DNA of 64,000 bases, taken from positions 620,001-684,000 of the forward strand of contig NZ_SMGP01000003.1 of assembly GCF_004339745.1 (NCBI RefSeq), read 5' to 3'. Origin of the DNA: Paraburkholderia sp. BL9I2N2 (GTDB lineage Bacteria; Pseudomonadota; Gammaproteobacteria; Burkholderiales; Burkholderiaceae). The translations under genes were made by a program, and so were the position numbers. Below are positions 18,193-25,837 of this stretch, in pieces. A model generated the notes under the pieces. It was not told where the DNA came from. It did no database searches and saw nothing but the letters and a program-made list of their open reading frames with translations. Each line of letters opens with the position of its first letter. Within the stretch, counting starts at the first letter, position 1.

Positions 18193-18888
18193 TTGACATT
18201 CAAGACATGCAGATTTACATCAGCAGTGAACTGGCGCAAAAGCCCGGACCCTGTCGTGCACGCTAGGTCTATCTCGTATAACCCTGCGAGCGGGTCCTGG
18301 CGAGCTGCGCCGATACCCGGCTTTACCTCTCTTCAGAAGACCTGGTTGACGATGGGCGGCTCATTGACCGCCCATCTGCGTGCTCTGGGAAGGGTAGACG
18401 TGCATGTCACCCGTGAGGCAGTCGGATTGCCATGGCCGGATGAACGAGACGCACTGGGACTGGTGTCACGCGAGCGCGCATGGATACGCGAGATTGCGCT
18501 TGCCGTGGACGGTGTGCCTTATGTCGCCGCTCACAGTGTGACGCCGCTGGATGCGAGCCTGGGCGTGTGGCAGGCGGTGAGACGGCTGTGCACACGGCCA
18601 CTTGCGGAACTGCTTTACGGCAACGTGGGCGTGATACGGTCGGAGCTTTCGAGTCGGCGGATAAATGCGCGGCATCCGCTTTACGATCTGGCTGCCGCGC
18701 GAATCGCTGGACCCTTACCGTACTCGCTCTTTGCGCGACGCTCTGTCTTCGTCAAGCAACAGATGCCATTGATGGTGACAGAGTGCATGTTGCCGGCCTT
18801 GTGGGAGCGACTGGCACGTGATCGCAAAACAGGTAGGTGCGTCGTTGAGCGAGCGTGCTTGTACGTAGACAGGCCGTCAGAGTTTTAA
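18193..18888 (+). CDS. Chorismate-pyruvate lyase-like protein
   Basis: The central part reads like Ubi[21 protein letters not shown], then [30 protein letters not shown] and [17 protein letters not shown]. UbiC removes pyruvate from chorismate to give 4-hydroxybenzoate for ubiquinone. The basic residue in WIRE and the Glu in VTECMLP fit the active-site pattern. The start is uncertain: TTG at 18193 gives 231 aa and GTG at 18226 gives 220, while typical UbiC is shorter. Its stop coincides with the beginning of a duplicated tetR 3' fragment. UTRA ligand-binding domains share this fold, but the sequence looks more like the enzyme. Why it follows nicF is unknown. Confidence 0.7.
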   Translation: MTFKTCRFTSAVNWRKSPDPVVHARSISYNPASGSWRAAPIPGFTSLQKTWLTMGGSLTAHLRALGRVDVHVTREAVGLPWPDERDALGLVSRERAWIREIALAVDGVPYVAAHSVTPLDASLGVWQAVRRLCTRPLAELLYGNVGVIRSELSSRRINARHPLYDLAAARIAGPLPYSLFARRSVFVKQQMPLMVTECMLPALWERLARDRKTGRCVVERACLYVDRPSEF

Positions 18889-18997
18889 AGTGCTTGCAAA
18901 GGACATCTGCAATCCGTCTGATCCTGTGGAGGTGCTGGAACAGCGGACGTGTTTTGTAGTGGGCGGGGGCGGCCTGCAGGCAGCCGCTGCGAAGTGA
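18889..18997 (+). pseudogene. TetR regulator 3' remnant, copy A
   Basis: This stretch repeats the last 35 codons of the tetR gene at 20341-21033, including its stop, with a few changes and a 6-base insertion that keeps frame. The similarity continues past the stop to about 19030, into the end of the facing gntR gene. Confidence 0.9.
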
Positions 18998-19013
18998 TGT
19001 GATGGGGGATGGA

Positions 19014-19775
19014 TCAGGTGGGTTCATCCACGACTTCAGACTGTGTCAGTCCGGCGTCATTGAGTGTTGCGGCACCAACGCCTAGAAGGTGTGAGCGGGC
19101 GAGTGCGAAGGCGCGCGCGGAGTCTCCTTCAAGGATCGCCTGCATGATCTCCTGGTGCTCTTCCCCGGTTCCGGCCTCGCGACTAAAAGGGCGGCGGCGA
19201 TTGATCGTGTGCCGGATACGATAGACGTGCCACATCAGATGCTCGTGAGTCTGTCGCAAGATGGGATTGCTAGCCCCCTCGACAATAGTCGAGTGGAAAT
19301 CGTCGTTAAGTTCGAAGTATCTTCGATGATTACCTTTTTCCAAGGCAATTTGCATGAGCTCGCAGACCTTGCGCAGCTTTCTCAGCACCTCGTGTGGCCG
19401 GTTTCGTGCGACGGTTTCGGCGGCGGCAGCCTCGAGCAGGGACAGCACCTCAAATGCACCGTTGATGTCTGACGCGTCGGGCTCCGTCACCACGGCACCG
19501 ACGTGAGGTATCAGTTCCACCAGTCCCTCTGTTTCCAGAATCCGGAACGCATCGCGCAGTGGCGTACGCGAAACTCCGAATTCCTCGCATAGCAGCGGCT
19601 CGGGCAGACGCTCGCCAGCCTGCCAGCGGCCCTCCACTATATCCAGTCGAAGCTGTTCCAGAATGGCAACGTGCATCGATTCCCTGCGCGCGAGCGCACG
19701 GCCCATCTGAGCTTTCACAGGCATTTCTCGCAATTGATCCTCGCCATGTTCTGGGGGCACTGCGCCTTCGGACAT
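19014..19775 (-). CDS. GntR-family regulator with FCD domain (copy 1)
   Basis: A 253-aa regulator. Residues about 30-100 hold the winged helix (ESMHVAILEQLRLDIVEGRW, LCEEFGVSRTPLRDAFRIL). The FCD effector domain follows (LNDDFHSTIVEGASN, EHQEIMQAILEGDSARA) with the acidic/His metal-binding pattern of the subfamily. The start at 19775 is chosen because the paralog at 24285-25040 aligns from there; an open frame continues upstream but is not shared. It faces the tetR remnant and the nic genes, so it probably responds to a carboxylic acid pathway intermediate and represses nearby catabolic genes. That assignment is inference. Confidence 0.9.
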   Translation of the reverse strand: MSEGAVPPEHGEDQLREMPVKAQMGRALARRESMHVAILEQLRLDIVEGRWQAGERLPEPLLCEEFGVSRTPLRDAFRILETEGLVELIPHVGAVVTEPDASDINGAFEVLSLLEAAAAETVARNRPHEVLRKLRKVCELMQIALEKGNHRRYFELNDDFHSTIVEGASNPILRQTHEHLMWHVYRIRHTINRRRPFSREAGTGEEHQEIMQAILEGDSARAFALARSHLLGVGAATLNDAGLTQSEVVDEPT

Positions 19776-19802
19776 CGGACATGGCCGCAGGCTGGGCCGG
19801 AA

Positions 19803-19814
19803 ATTATACGGACA
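19803..19814 (-). promoter_or_regulatory. AATTATACG motif upstream of gntR copy 1
   Basis: The sequence AAATTATACGGAC occurs about 27 bases upstream of this gntR start. It recurs about the same distance upstream of the second gntR (near 25068), and a variant (ATAATTA beside GCGGACGT) lies upstream of tetR. It may be an autoregulatory operator or a shared promoter element. Confidence 0.45.
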
Positions 19815-20264
19815 TGATCCTTCGCGCGATAGCGGCTTCGATCGCCCGCAAATCTTGATTGCCACTGAGCAGCTCCGGTCAATTTTCCCATTAACGCATC
19901 CAGTTGCGATGCAAACATCACTGGCACGGTAAAGAAGAGCCAGAAAACGTATTTGGCACAATAGGTATTTGTATGTAAATGCTGAAAATCAGCAGGCACG
20001 GAGCCGTCTGATCGTCGCTTTTTTGTGCGTGCGGACTTGGCCAATTTTCAAGACTTTACGTCGCTATCGGCCGGCGGAGCGGCGATCAGCAACGTGCTTT
20101 CATGAAATACCAGTTTCCAATTTCATGAGATTTTGCACCTTTGTACGATGTGGACGGAGATGTTTGAGCTCGAGTTGAAGACGCGGATGAATTCGGCAAG
20201 CAGCTCGGAGGGGCCATGGTCTGCGTGACATTGACTACGTTAATTTTAATGTGCGGACGTATAA

Positions 20265-20282
20265 TTAGGCGTTTTCGCCTAA
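20265..20282 (+). promoter_or_regulatory. Inverted repeat upstream of tetR, possible operator
   Basis: A perfect 7-bp inverted repeat with a four-T loop: TTAGGCG, TTTT, CGCCTAA. It lies about 60 bases before the tetR start, a common position for a TetR autoregulatory site. No second copy was found in the window. Confidence 0.5.
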
Positions 20283-20340
20283 GTGACTGACAGTCCACAA
20301 GCGAACTGCATCAAGACAACGGAATCCAGAATTTATAGTT

Positions 20341-21033
20341 ATGAAAAAACAATCAGAAGGCCGTCAAGGCGCTTTAAAGCGCCGCGGGACGCTTGGACGA
20401 CCAGCCGGCGCCACAGAAAATCAGAAGGAAAGCATTCTGGATGCAGCCGAGGTGGATTTTTCCCATCACGGATATGCAGGTACGACGTTACGTGAAGTGG
20501 CCGTGTCGTGTGGCGTGACGCAAGCTTTGATCACTTACTACTTCGGAACCAAGCAGCAGCTCTTCGAAGAAGTATTCCTCCGCCGAGCGACGAAGATATC
20601 GGATGACCGCGTCCAGTTGCTCAGAGAAATTGAGGCGCGTGGAAAGGATGTAGAGCTGGCGGAAATCGTTCGCGCATTTCTGAAACCCATCATGGCGCTG
20701 CGTTCGACTGTCTCGGGAAGGGCGTTTATCCGGCTGCAGGCACGGTTGCACACTGAGCCACCGGAAGTGTCCTACAAACTTCGCAACCTTGCATATAACG
20801 AGTCTACCGGTGTTTATGTCCAGGCATTACGCAGGGTGCTTCCCGGATTACCAGAAAAAGATCTGTACTGGCGGGTAACGCTGATGATCGGTGCATATCT
20901 CTATGCATTCTCGGACAGTCACCGGCTCGAAGTGCTTGCAAAGGACATCTGCAACCCGTCTGATCCTGTGGAGGTGCTGGAACAGCTGACGTGTTTTGTA
21001 GTGGGCGGCCTGCAGGCAGCCGCTGCGAAGTGA
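20341..21033 (+). CDS. TetR-family transcriptional regulator
   Basis: A 230-aa regulator. The N-terminal helix-turn-helix lies at about residues 30-75 (ESILDAAEVDFSHHGYAGTT, EVAVSCGVTQALITYYF). The rest is a helical ligand-binding domain ending in VVGGLQAAAAK. It is the only intact tetR. Its 3' end is duplicated at 18.9 kb and 24.2 kb, each time facing a gntR gene. A hairpin upstream (20265-20282) could be its own operator. Its position among transporter and catabolic genes suggests control of the same regulon, but no target site elsewhere was seen. Confidence 0.9.
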   Translation: MKKQSEGRQGALKRRGTLGRPAGATENQKESILDAAEVDFSHHGYAGTTLREVAVSCGVTQALITYYFGTKQQLFEEVFLRRATKISDDRVQLLREIEARGKDVELAEIVRAFLKPIMALRSTVSGRAFIRLQARLHTEPPEVSYKLRNLAYNESTGVYVQALRRVLPGLPEKDLYWRVTLMIGAYLYAFSDSHRLEVLAKDICNPSDPVEVLEQLTCFVVGGLQAAAAK

Positions 21034-21060
21034 TGTGCGGGGGATGGGTCAGGTGGGTTT
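20928..21060 (+). repeat. tetR 3' end with gntR tail, copy B
   Basis: The last codons of the intact tetR and the following 27 bases (GGGTCAGGTGGGTTTATCCA) match copy A, where that tail is the end of gntR copy 1. Here the gntR sequence is cut off immediately and replaced by the start of an MFS gene. Confidence 0.85.
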
Positions 21061-21226
21061 ATCCACGCCAGTCTTTGCCGAGGACGGGCACGATGAAGCT
21101 GATAACCTGAGTGTCGAAGCCGTCGAACAGCATGAGTAGCGCGCAGAAGCCTACGATCAAGTACTCCCTTCTCCCGATTCGATGACTATCGATGAGGTCG
21201 TAGACATTCACTTGCCGTGCTTGCAT
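21059..21226 (-). pseudogene. MFS transporter, N-terminal remnant (copy 3)
   Basis: The 55-residue reading (MQARQVNVYDLIDSHRIG, then ALLMLFDGFDTQVISF, then VPVLGKDWRG) aligns with the first 55 residues of the MFS gene at 22393-23748. It then ends at a stop, next to the truncated gntR tail. Only the first membrane segment is left. Its upstream region still carries the shared AT-rich motif. Confidence 0.85.
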
Positions 21227-21383
21227 GTCGTTTTCCTTGCAATATCAGGCGTATCGGCCCAGGCCGCGTTTGCCAACGAGTCCCGTTGTGATGCGAGCTC
21301 CACTGCGCGCGGACAATCTTGCTGGCAGTGGGTTTGGACCGGCTACCTTCGTGTGTGTCGAAAAAAGCATGTTGCGTCCGCAA

Positions 21384-21406
21384 TATTATATGAACGTAAA
21401 ATTATG
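21384..21406 (-). promoter_or_regulatory. Shared AT-rich motif upstream of the MFS remnant
   Basis: On the plus strand it reads TATTATATGAAC then GTAAAATTATG, close to the elements in front of both intact MFS genes. It lies 158 bases before the remnant's start. Its retention shows that the duplication included the promoter. Confidence 0.55.
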
Positions 21407-21788
21407 CATGTCTGGGGTATACACTTAGAAGTTCGCTGGCGGAAGCAGTCTGGACCTGTTCCGTGCAGAGGCTGATAGGAAAGGGTTCTTGCTCAATCTG
21501 CTTGCGCTGTAATTTGTTTGTGAATTGAGCGGAAATCGAGGGTGCCGCACAGATTCGCAATCGGTCGTATTTGAACATATGTGGTCCTCGCGGCTAGGAT
21601 CGGGTTAGTTCAAGAGCGTACTTTCCCAGGAACGTGCAACCTTTCGTACTGTGGTCGAAGGCTGTTTCGGCCTTTTCGCCGGGAAAATTTCCAAATCCGG
21701 CAACCTTCCATTCAATGTAAGCGGCTCGCCTGGGCCATTCGTCCATTCGCTTCCGCGTGAGGCATGATGGTGATCAGGACCTGCCCAG

Positions 21789-21968
21789 TCAGGTTCCGGG
21801 ATTCGGTGGACTGGCTGGCTTGTGCAGCTTGTCGGCCACACGCCAAGGCAGGAGCTCGTCGATACGATTGATTTTGTGTTCAGCGACGTGAATTAGCACA
21901 TAGTCCAGGTAGGCACGCGGATCGATGTCATTCAATGTGCAAGTGCCGATCAGCGAGTACATCGCGGC
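21789..21968 (-). pseudogene. IS66 transposase, C-terminal fragment (minus strand)
   Basis: The reading [18 protein letters not shown], then [18 protein letters not shown], then [13 protein letters not shown] is the conserved TnpC C-terminus. It stops at 21789. The rest of the transposase is missing. It meets a second, oppositely oriented IS66 end at about 21970. Confidence 0.85.
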
Positions 21969-21977
21969 TGCCCGTCG

Positions 21978-22133
21978 ATGTATTCCCTCATCGGCATCTG
22001 CAAGCTCGGTGGCTTGGATCCCGAGGCGTATCCGCGTCACGTCCTCACCAACATCGCAGACCGTCCGATCAATCGGGTGGATGAGCTGTTGCCGTGGCGT
22101 GTCGCCGCTTCGCTGCGTCCGGCGTCAACCTGA
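21978..22133 (+). pseudogene. IS66 transposase, C-terminal fragment (plus strand)
   Basis: The reading [18 protein letters not shown], then [19 protein letters not shown], then LPWRVAAS is another TnpC C-terminus, from a different IS66 relative than the neighbouring minus-strand piece. The two fragments are joined tip to tip near 21970, both starting at the MYSLIG motif. Confidence 0.85.
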
Positions 22134-22392
22134 CGCAGCAACGTGTCAACCACGGCCGTGATGCACCGCTTACCATACAGCGTAACCGAACTCTGTGCAT
22201 TGCTGACACGATGCACAAGCCGATAATAGACAGTGACTTTATAATCAGTAATCTTAATCATATAAGACCGTATTGAAAGATCTATTTTACGGTCCCAACC
22301 ACGACTGCTCGTAGCGTGTAAATGGATACACGGGGCCAGTGCCGCGGGAAATTGTGATTGGCAGGCCGTTTTTTAGCTCTCTCGACGGATTG
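22134..22392. other. AT-rich spacer with two inverted repeats
   Basis: No gene is seen. GACCGTA at 22266 pairs with TACGGTC ending at 22294, and CGTGTA at 22315 pairs with TACACG ending at 22332. They lie just beyond the end of the MFS gene and might act as its terminator or be IS debris; neither has a T-run. Confidence 0.4.
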
Positions 22393-23748
22393 TCAGGCGT
22401 CTCGAGCTACGACAGACGAAGGTAGTGACTTTGTACTGCCGTAACGCAATCCCATGAATCCGACACAAATTGCCGCGATCACTGCCGGCGCGGCGGCAAC
22501 GCGAAAGATTGCGTCCGGTGCCCAGTTCGCGGCATATAGCACGCCGGCTAGATAGGTACCTCCAGCTCCGCCGAGGCGGCCGACACCGTACGCCCATGCA
22601 ACGCCTGTCGCGCGTAGTCCCGCCGGATAGAAGATGGAACTAAGAGCAACGACGCCTTTCTGGCCACCGCTGACGCAGAAGCCGCAACAAAACACGGTGA
22701 ACACCAGTAGCCAGTGCGCCGCGCCAAGCGCGACCGAAATTGCCAGCATTGAAATGCCACCGAACAAATACAGCACGGACAAAATCCTGTATGGGCCGAT
22801 CCGGTCCATCAGAGGTCCCATCGCGAGGCCGGCTGCCATGCCGCCGATAGTGCTGACAGCGGTTGCCCAGACGACGAGTTCGGCGGAGTAAGACAGTGAA
22901 TGCAGTACCGTCGGCAGCCAGCTTTGAAGAAAATAGAATTCCGCCAGGTTGATAATGAACACACCCCACAGCAAAAATGTACCAATGCGCAGATGTGGCG
23001 AAAACAGACCTTTGATGTGTGTGTCGCTGGTGTCGTCCTCATTCGAAGTGAGGACGGTGTCGTTCGGCAAAGTGAATTTGGGAAACAGTCGCCGTGCCGT
23101 TTTCAACAGATCGTCGTGCGAGCGGCGCCGAGCAAGATATGAAGGCGACTCTGGCAAGAAAGGGATCAGCACCAGTGAAAGCGCAATGGGCCCGAGGCCA
23201 CCCACCCATAACGGACCGGTCCAGCCAACACTTGGGATCATCGCCCCGCAGCAGAAGCCAGCAACCGTAAAACCGAGGGAGTACCCGACGTAAATTAGCA
23301 GAACAAACGTTGCGCGCGTCCTCTTAGGGCTGAATTCGGACGTGAGACCGATAGCGCAGGGTGCAGCTGCGCCCAAACCGATGCCGGTAAGGAGTCTGAG
23401 TACTATTAGCTGCGGCGCGTTCGTAACGAAAACGGTTAGTACTGTGAAAAGTCCAAAAATGGCAGTCGACAGAACCGTCATTTTTTTGGGGCCGAACCGG
23501 TTCGCAAGAGGCGAGATGCCGAAGTTTCCCATCAGCAACCCGACAAACGCGGCTGAAAAAATGGTGCCGAGGATAGATTTCGGCAGATGCCACTCCTTTG
23601 CGAGGACGGGCACGATGTAGCTGATTGTCTGCGTGTTGAAGCCATCGAACAGCATAAGCAGGGCGCAGAGCCCGAGGGCGACGTACTGTGCTCGCCCGAT
23701 GCGATCACGATCGATCACGTCGTGGATGTTGACTTTCCTGGGTTCCAT
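22393..23748 (-). CDS. MFS transporter, aromatic acid:H+ symporter type (copy 2)
   Basis: A 451-aa inner-membrane carrier with about 12 membrane segments, closely related along its length to the transporter at 5903-7270. Both share SYIVPVLAKEWHLPK, NFGISPLANRFGPKK and VFCCGF followed by GGQKGVVAL. The first segment has the DGFNTQ motif typical of the AAHS family, which copy 1 changes to IGYDIQ. It lies between the tetR/gntR group and the second gntR and shares the upstream motif with copy 1. It may import the substrate of the Rieske system or of the nic pathway. The substrate is unknown. Confidence 0.87.
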   Translation of the reverse strand: MEPRKVNIHDVIDRDRIGRAQYVALGLCALLMLFDGFNTQTISYIVPVLAKEWHLPKSILGTIFSAAFVGLLMGNFGISPLANRFGPKKMTVLSTAIFGLFTVLTVFVTNAPQLIVLRLLTGIGLGAAAPCAIGLTSEFSPKRTRATFVLLIYVGYSLGFTVAGFCCGAMIPSVGWTGPLWVGGLGPIALSLVLIPFLPESPSYLARRRSHDDLLKTARRLFPKFTLPNDTVLTSNEDDTSDTHIKGLFSPHLRIGTFLLWGVFIINLAEFYFLQSWLPTVLHSLSYSAELVVWATAVSTIGGMAAGLAMGPLMDRIGPYRILSVLYLFGGISMLAISVALGAAHWLLVFTVFCCGFCVSGGQKGVVALSSIFYPAGLRATGVAWAYGVGRLGGAGGTYLAGVLYAANWAPDAIFRVAAAPAVIAAICVGFMGLRYGSTKSLPSSVVARDA

Positions 23749-23914
23749 GACTGCTCCAATGCGATTCGGGACCGTGGTTCAAGCCATCGCCACATCCCGC
23801 GGGTTACTGAACATACAGCCGCGTGATGGGTTATACGATCCAATACGGTCGGCGACGTCCGATCCACTGATCCCTCTCGATTCAACAAGGATAGGTGAGT
23901 CGTTGTATTAAAAA

Positions 23915-23937
23915 TATTATATGGCCATAAAATTATA
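23915..23937 (-). promoter_or_regulatory. Shared AT-rich motif upstream of MFS transporter 2
   Basis: On the plus strand it reads TATTATATGGCC then ATAAAATTATA, the reverse complement of the element before MFS copy 1 except for one base. It lies 167 bases upstream of the gene start. Confidence 0.6.
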
Positions 23938-24148
23938 TGTAGTCGGTGTAAACCCTCGCATCCTGTTGGTTACGGCATTTTTGCAGTTTGACGGCGAAGA
24001 TCTGCTGTGGTCGCGAGACTTTCCGTCGATCGCCGACGAGCTTTCACGGATCTTCCCGAAAGCAGATTTTCCTCAGGGACGGCGATGCTATCGACTGATC
24101 AATCTGATCCCGTCACGCGCGCGTGGCGCCCGTCACGGGATGCAGGCT

Positions 24149-24263
24149 TTTGAAGTACCGACATGCCGTCAAGCACATCTGCAACCCGGCCGATCCCCTA
24201 GAGGTGATCGAGGAGCTGACGAGTTTTGTGGTCGGTGGCCTGCAGGCGGGCGCTGCGCAGTGA
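24149..24263 (+). pseudogene. TetR regulator 3' remnant, copy C
   Basis: The reading AVKHICNPADPLEVIEEL then TSFVVGGLQAGAAQ-stop is a diverged version of the tetR C-terminus. Its stop lies 21 bases before the end of the facing gntR copy 2, the same arrangement as copy A. Confidence 0.85.
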
Positions 24264-24284
24264 TTGATGCGGGGCGGGTGGGTA

Positions 24285-25040
24285 TCAGGCGGGCTCGCCG
24301 GCGACGAGCGGCTGAGCCAGTCCGGCGTCGTTGAGTGTTGCGGCGCCCACGCCCAGAAGGTGTGAGCGCACGAGTGCGAAGGCGCGGGCGGATTCTCCAT
24401 CCATGATGGCCTGGACGATGTCCTGGTGCTCTTCACCGGTTCCCGCCTCGCGGCTAAACGGTCGATGCCGGTTGATCGTCTGCCGGATACGATAGACGTG
24501 CCACATGAGGTGCTCGTGAGTCTGCTGCAGGACGGGATTGCTGGCGCCCTCGACGATGGCGGCGTGGAAATCGTCGTTGAGTTCGAAGTATCGGCGATGA
24601 TTGCCTTTTTCCAGGGCAATCTGCATGAGCTCGCAGACCTTGCGCAGCTTTCTAACTACCTCGGGTGAGCGGTGGCGTGCGACGGTTTCGGCGGCGGCTG
24701 CCTCGAGCAGTGCCAGCACCTCAAAAGCACCGTTGATGTCCGAGGCGTCGGGCGCGGTCACGACGGCGCCGACATGGGGTATCAGCTCTACCAGTCTCTC
24801 TGTTTCGAGGATCCGGAACGCATCGCGCAGCGGCGTACGCGAGACGCCAAATTCCTCACACAGAAGGGGTTCGGGCAGCCGTTCGCCGGGCTGCCAGCGG
24901 CCCTCCACGATATCGAGTCGAAGCTGCTCGAGAATGGCAACGTGCATCGACTCCCTGCGCGCGAGCGCGCGGCCCATCCGAGCTTTCATAGGCATTTGTC
25001 GCAATTGATCCTCGCCATTTTCCAGGGTCACTGGGGCCAT
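24285..25040 (-). CDS. GntR-family regulator with FCD domain (copy 2)
   Basis: A 251-aa regulator, very similar to the one at 19014-19775 over its full length; differences cluster at the two ends. The winged helix (EFGVSRTPLRDAFRILETE) and FCD domain (FELNDDFHAAIVEGASN) are intact. It is divergent from the Rieske oxygenase operon that begins at 25414. The intervening 370 bases would hold both promoters, so this copy is the best candidate to control the oxygenase genes. Effector unknown. Confidence 0.9.
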   Translation of the reverse strand: MAPVTLENGEDQLRQMPMKARMGRALARRESMHVAILEQLRLDIVEGRWQPGERLPEPLLCEEFGVSRTPLRDAFRILETERLVELIPHVGAVVTAPDASDINGAFEVLALLEAAAAETVARHRSPEVVRKLRKVCELMQIALEKGNHRRYFELNDDFHAAIVEGASNPVLQQTHEHLMWHVYRIRQTINRHRPFSREAGTGEEHQDIVQAIMDGESARAFALVRSHLLGVGAATLNDAGLAQPLVAGEPA

Positions 25041-25066
25041 CGAATACCGCCACAGGCCGGCGCGGA

Positions 25067-25079
25067 AATTATACGGACT
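25067..25079 (-). promoter_or_regulatory. AATTATACG motif upstream of gntR copy 2
   Basis: AAATTATACGGAC occurs about 27 bases before this gntR start, as in copy 1. The flanks differ, so conservation of this core within the duplicated region is notable. The rest of 25080-25413 holds no gene. Confidence 0.45.
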
Positions 25080-25413
25080 TCTTCCTTCGCGCGATATCGC
25101 CCCGCTCGCCGCCCATCTCCTCTACCATCGACCCCGCAATCGGGCGGCTTCCGGCAGCCCGCTCAATCGTGACGCCTTTTCCGATATTTATAACAACGTA
25201 CAAATACAGCTTGCTAACCTGTGATCATCGGTCGCGTCGTCTGAAACGTCCTCTGGACCGCCAAGTTTACGGGGTTTCTTACGCTAAGTGGGAAAACAGC
25301 TTGCGACTCAACAAAATGCGATATACGATAATGACAAGTGGTAGCGCGGGGAAATGAGTCGCTGCCGTCACGTAACGTTCGCCGCTTTGCGGCTTTCTTT
25401 GAGAGAGGTCAGC

Positions 25414-25761
25414 GTGTCTTGGCTCAATGTCGCAAGACTGTCCAATCTAACGTCGGAGTATCCGGCCGCGTGCAGTGTAGGAACCCATCGAATTGCGATC
25501 TACCTTGTCGATGGTGTCGTGTATGCGACGTCAAACATCTGTACGCATCAGTTTGCTTTGTTAAGCGATGGATATCAGGAAAACGGAGAAATCGAGTGTC
25601 CTTTGCACCAGGGGCGTTTTGATGTGCGGACGGGGAAGGCGCTTTGTTCACCCCTGACCGTCGACCTGGCGACCTATGAGGTGGATGTGCGAGGAGACGA
25701 AGTCTGGGTTTGCATCCAGGACGCTGGCGAAATAAGTGTCGGTATGGGTGCCGGTCGATGA
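25414..25761 (+). CDS. andAb: Rieske-type ferredoxin of a ring-hydroxylating oxygenase
   Basis: A 115-aa Rieske ferredoxin. The cluster ligands are Cys43-x-His45 (CTHQFALL) and Cys62-x2-His65 (CPLHQGRFD). It would carry electrons from the reductase (27660-28835) to the oxygenase. The GTG at 25414 with GAGAGAGG upstream gives a typical length; an ATG at 25354 would add 20 residues that do not look like the family. It is the first gene of the operon, whereas in the characterised andA cluster the ferredoxin gene comes after the oxygenase subunits. Confidence 0.88.
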   Translation: MSWLNVARLSNLTSEYPAACSVGTHRIAIYLVDGVVYATSNICTHQFALLSDGYQENGEIECPLHQGRFDVRTGKALCSPLTVDLATYEVDVRGDEVWVCIQDAGEISVGMGAGR

Positions 25762-25837
25762 AAACGAGAAAGGGCATATCGTCGGCACGGCTGTCGCACA
25801 AGATAGCCGGTGCTAGGCGTATTTAAAGGAGGCGAGA

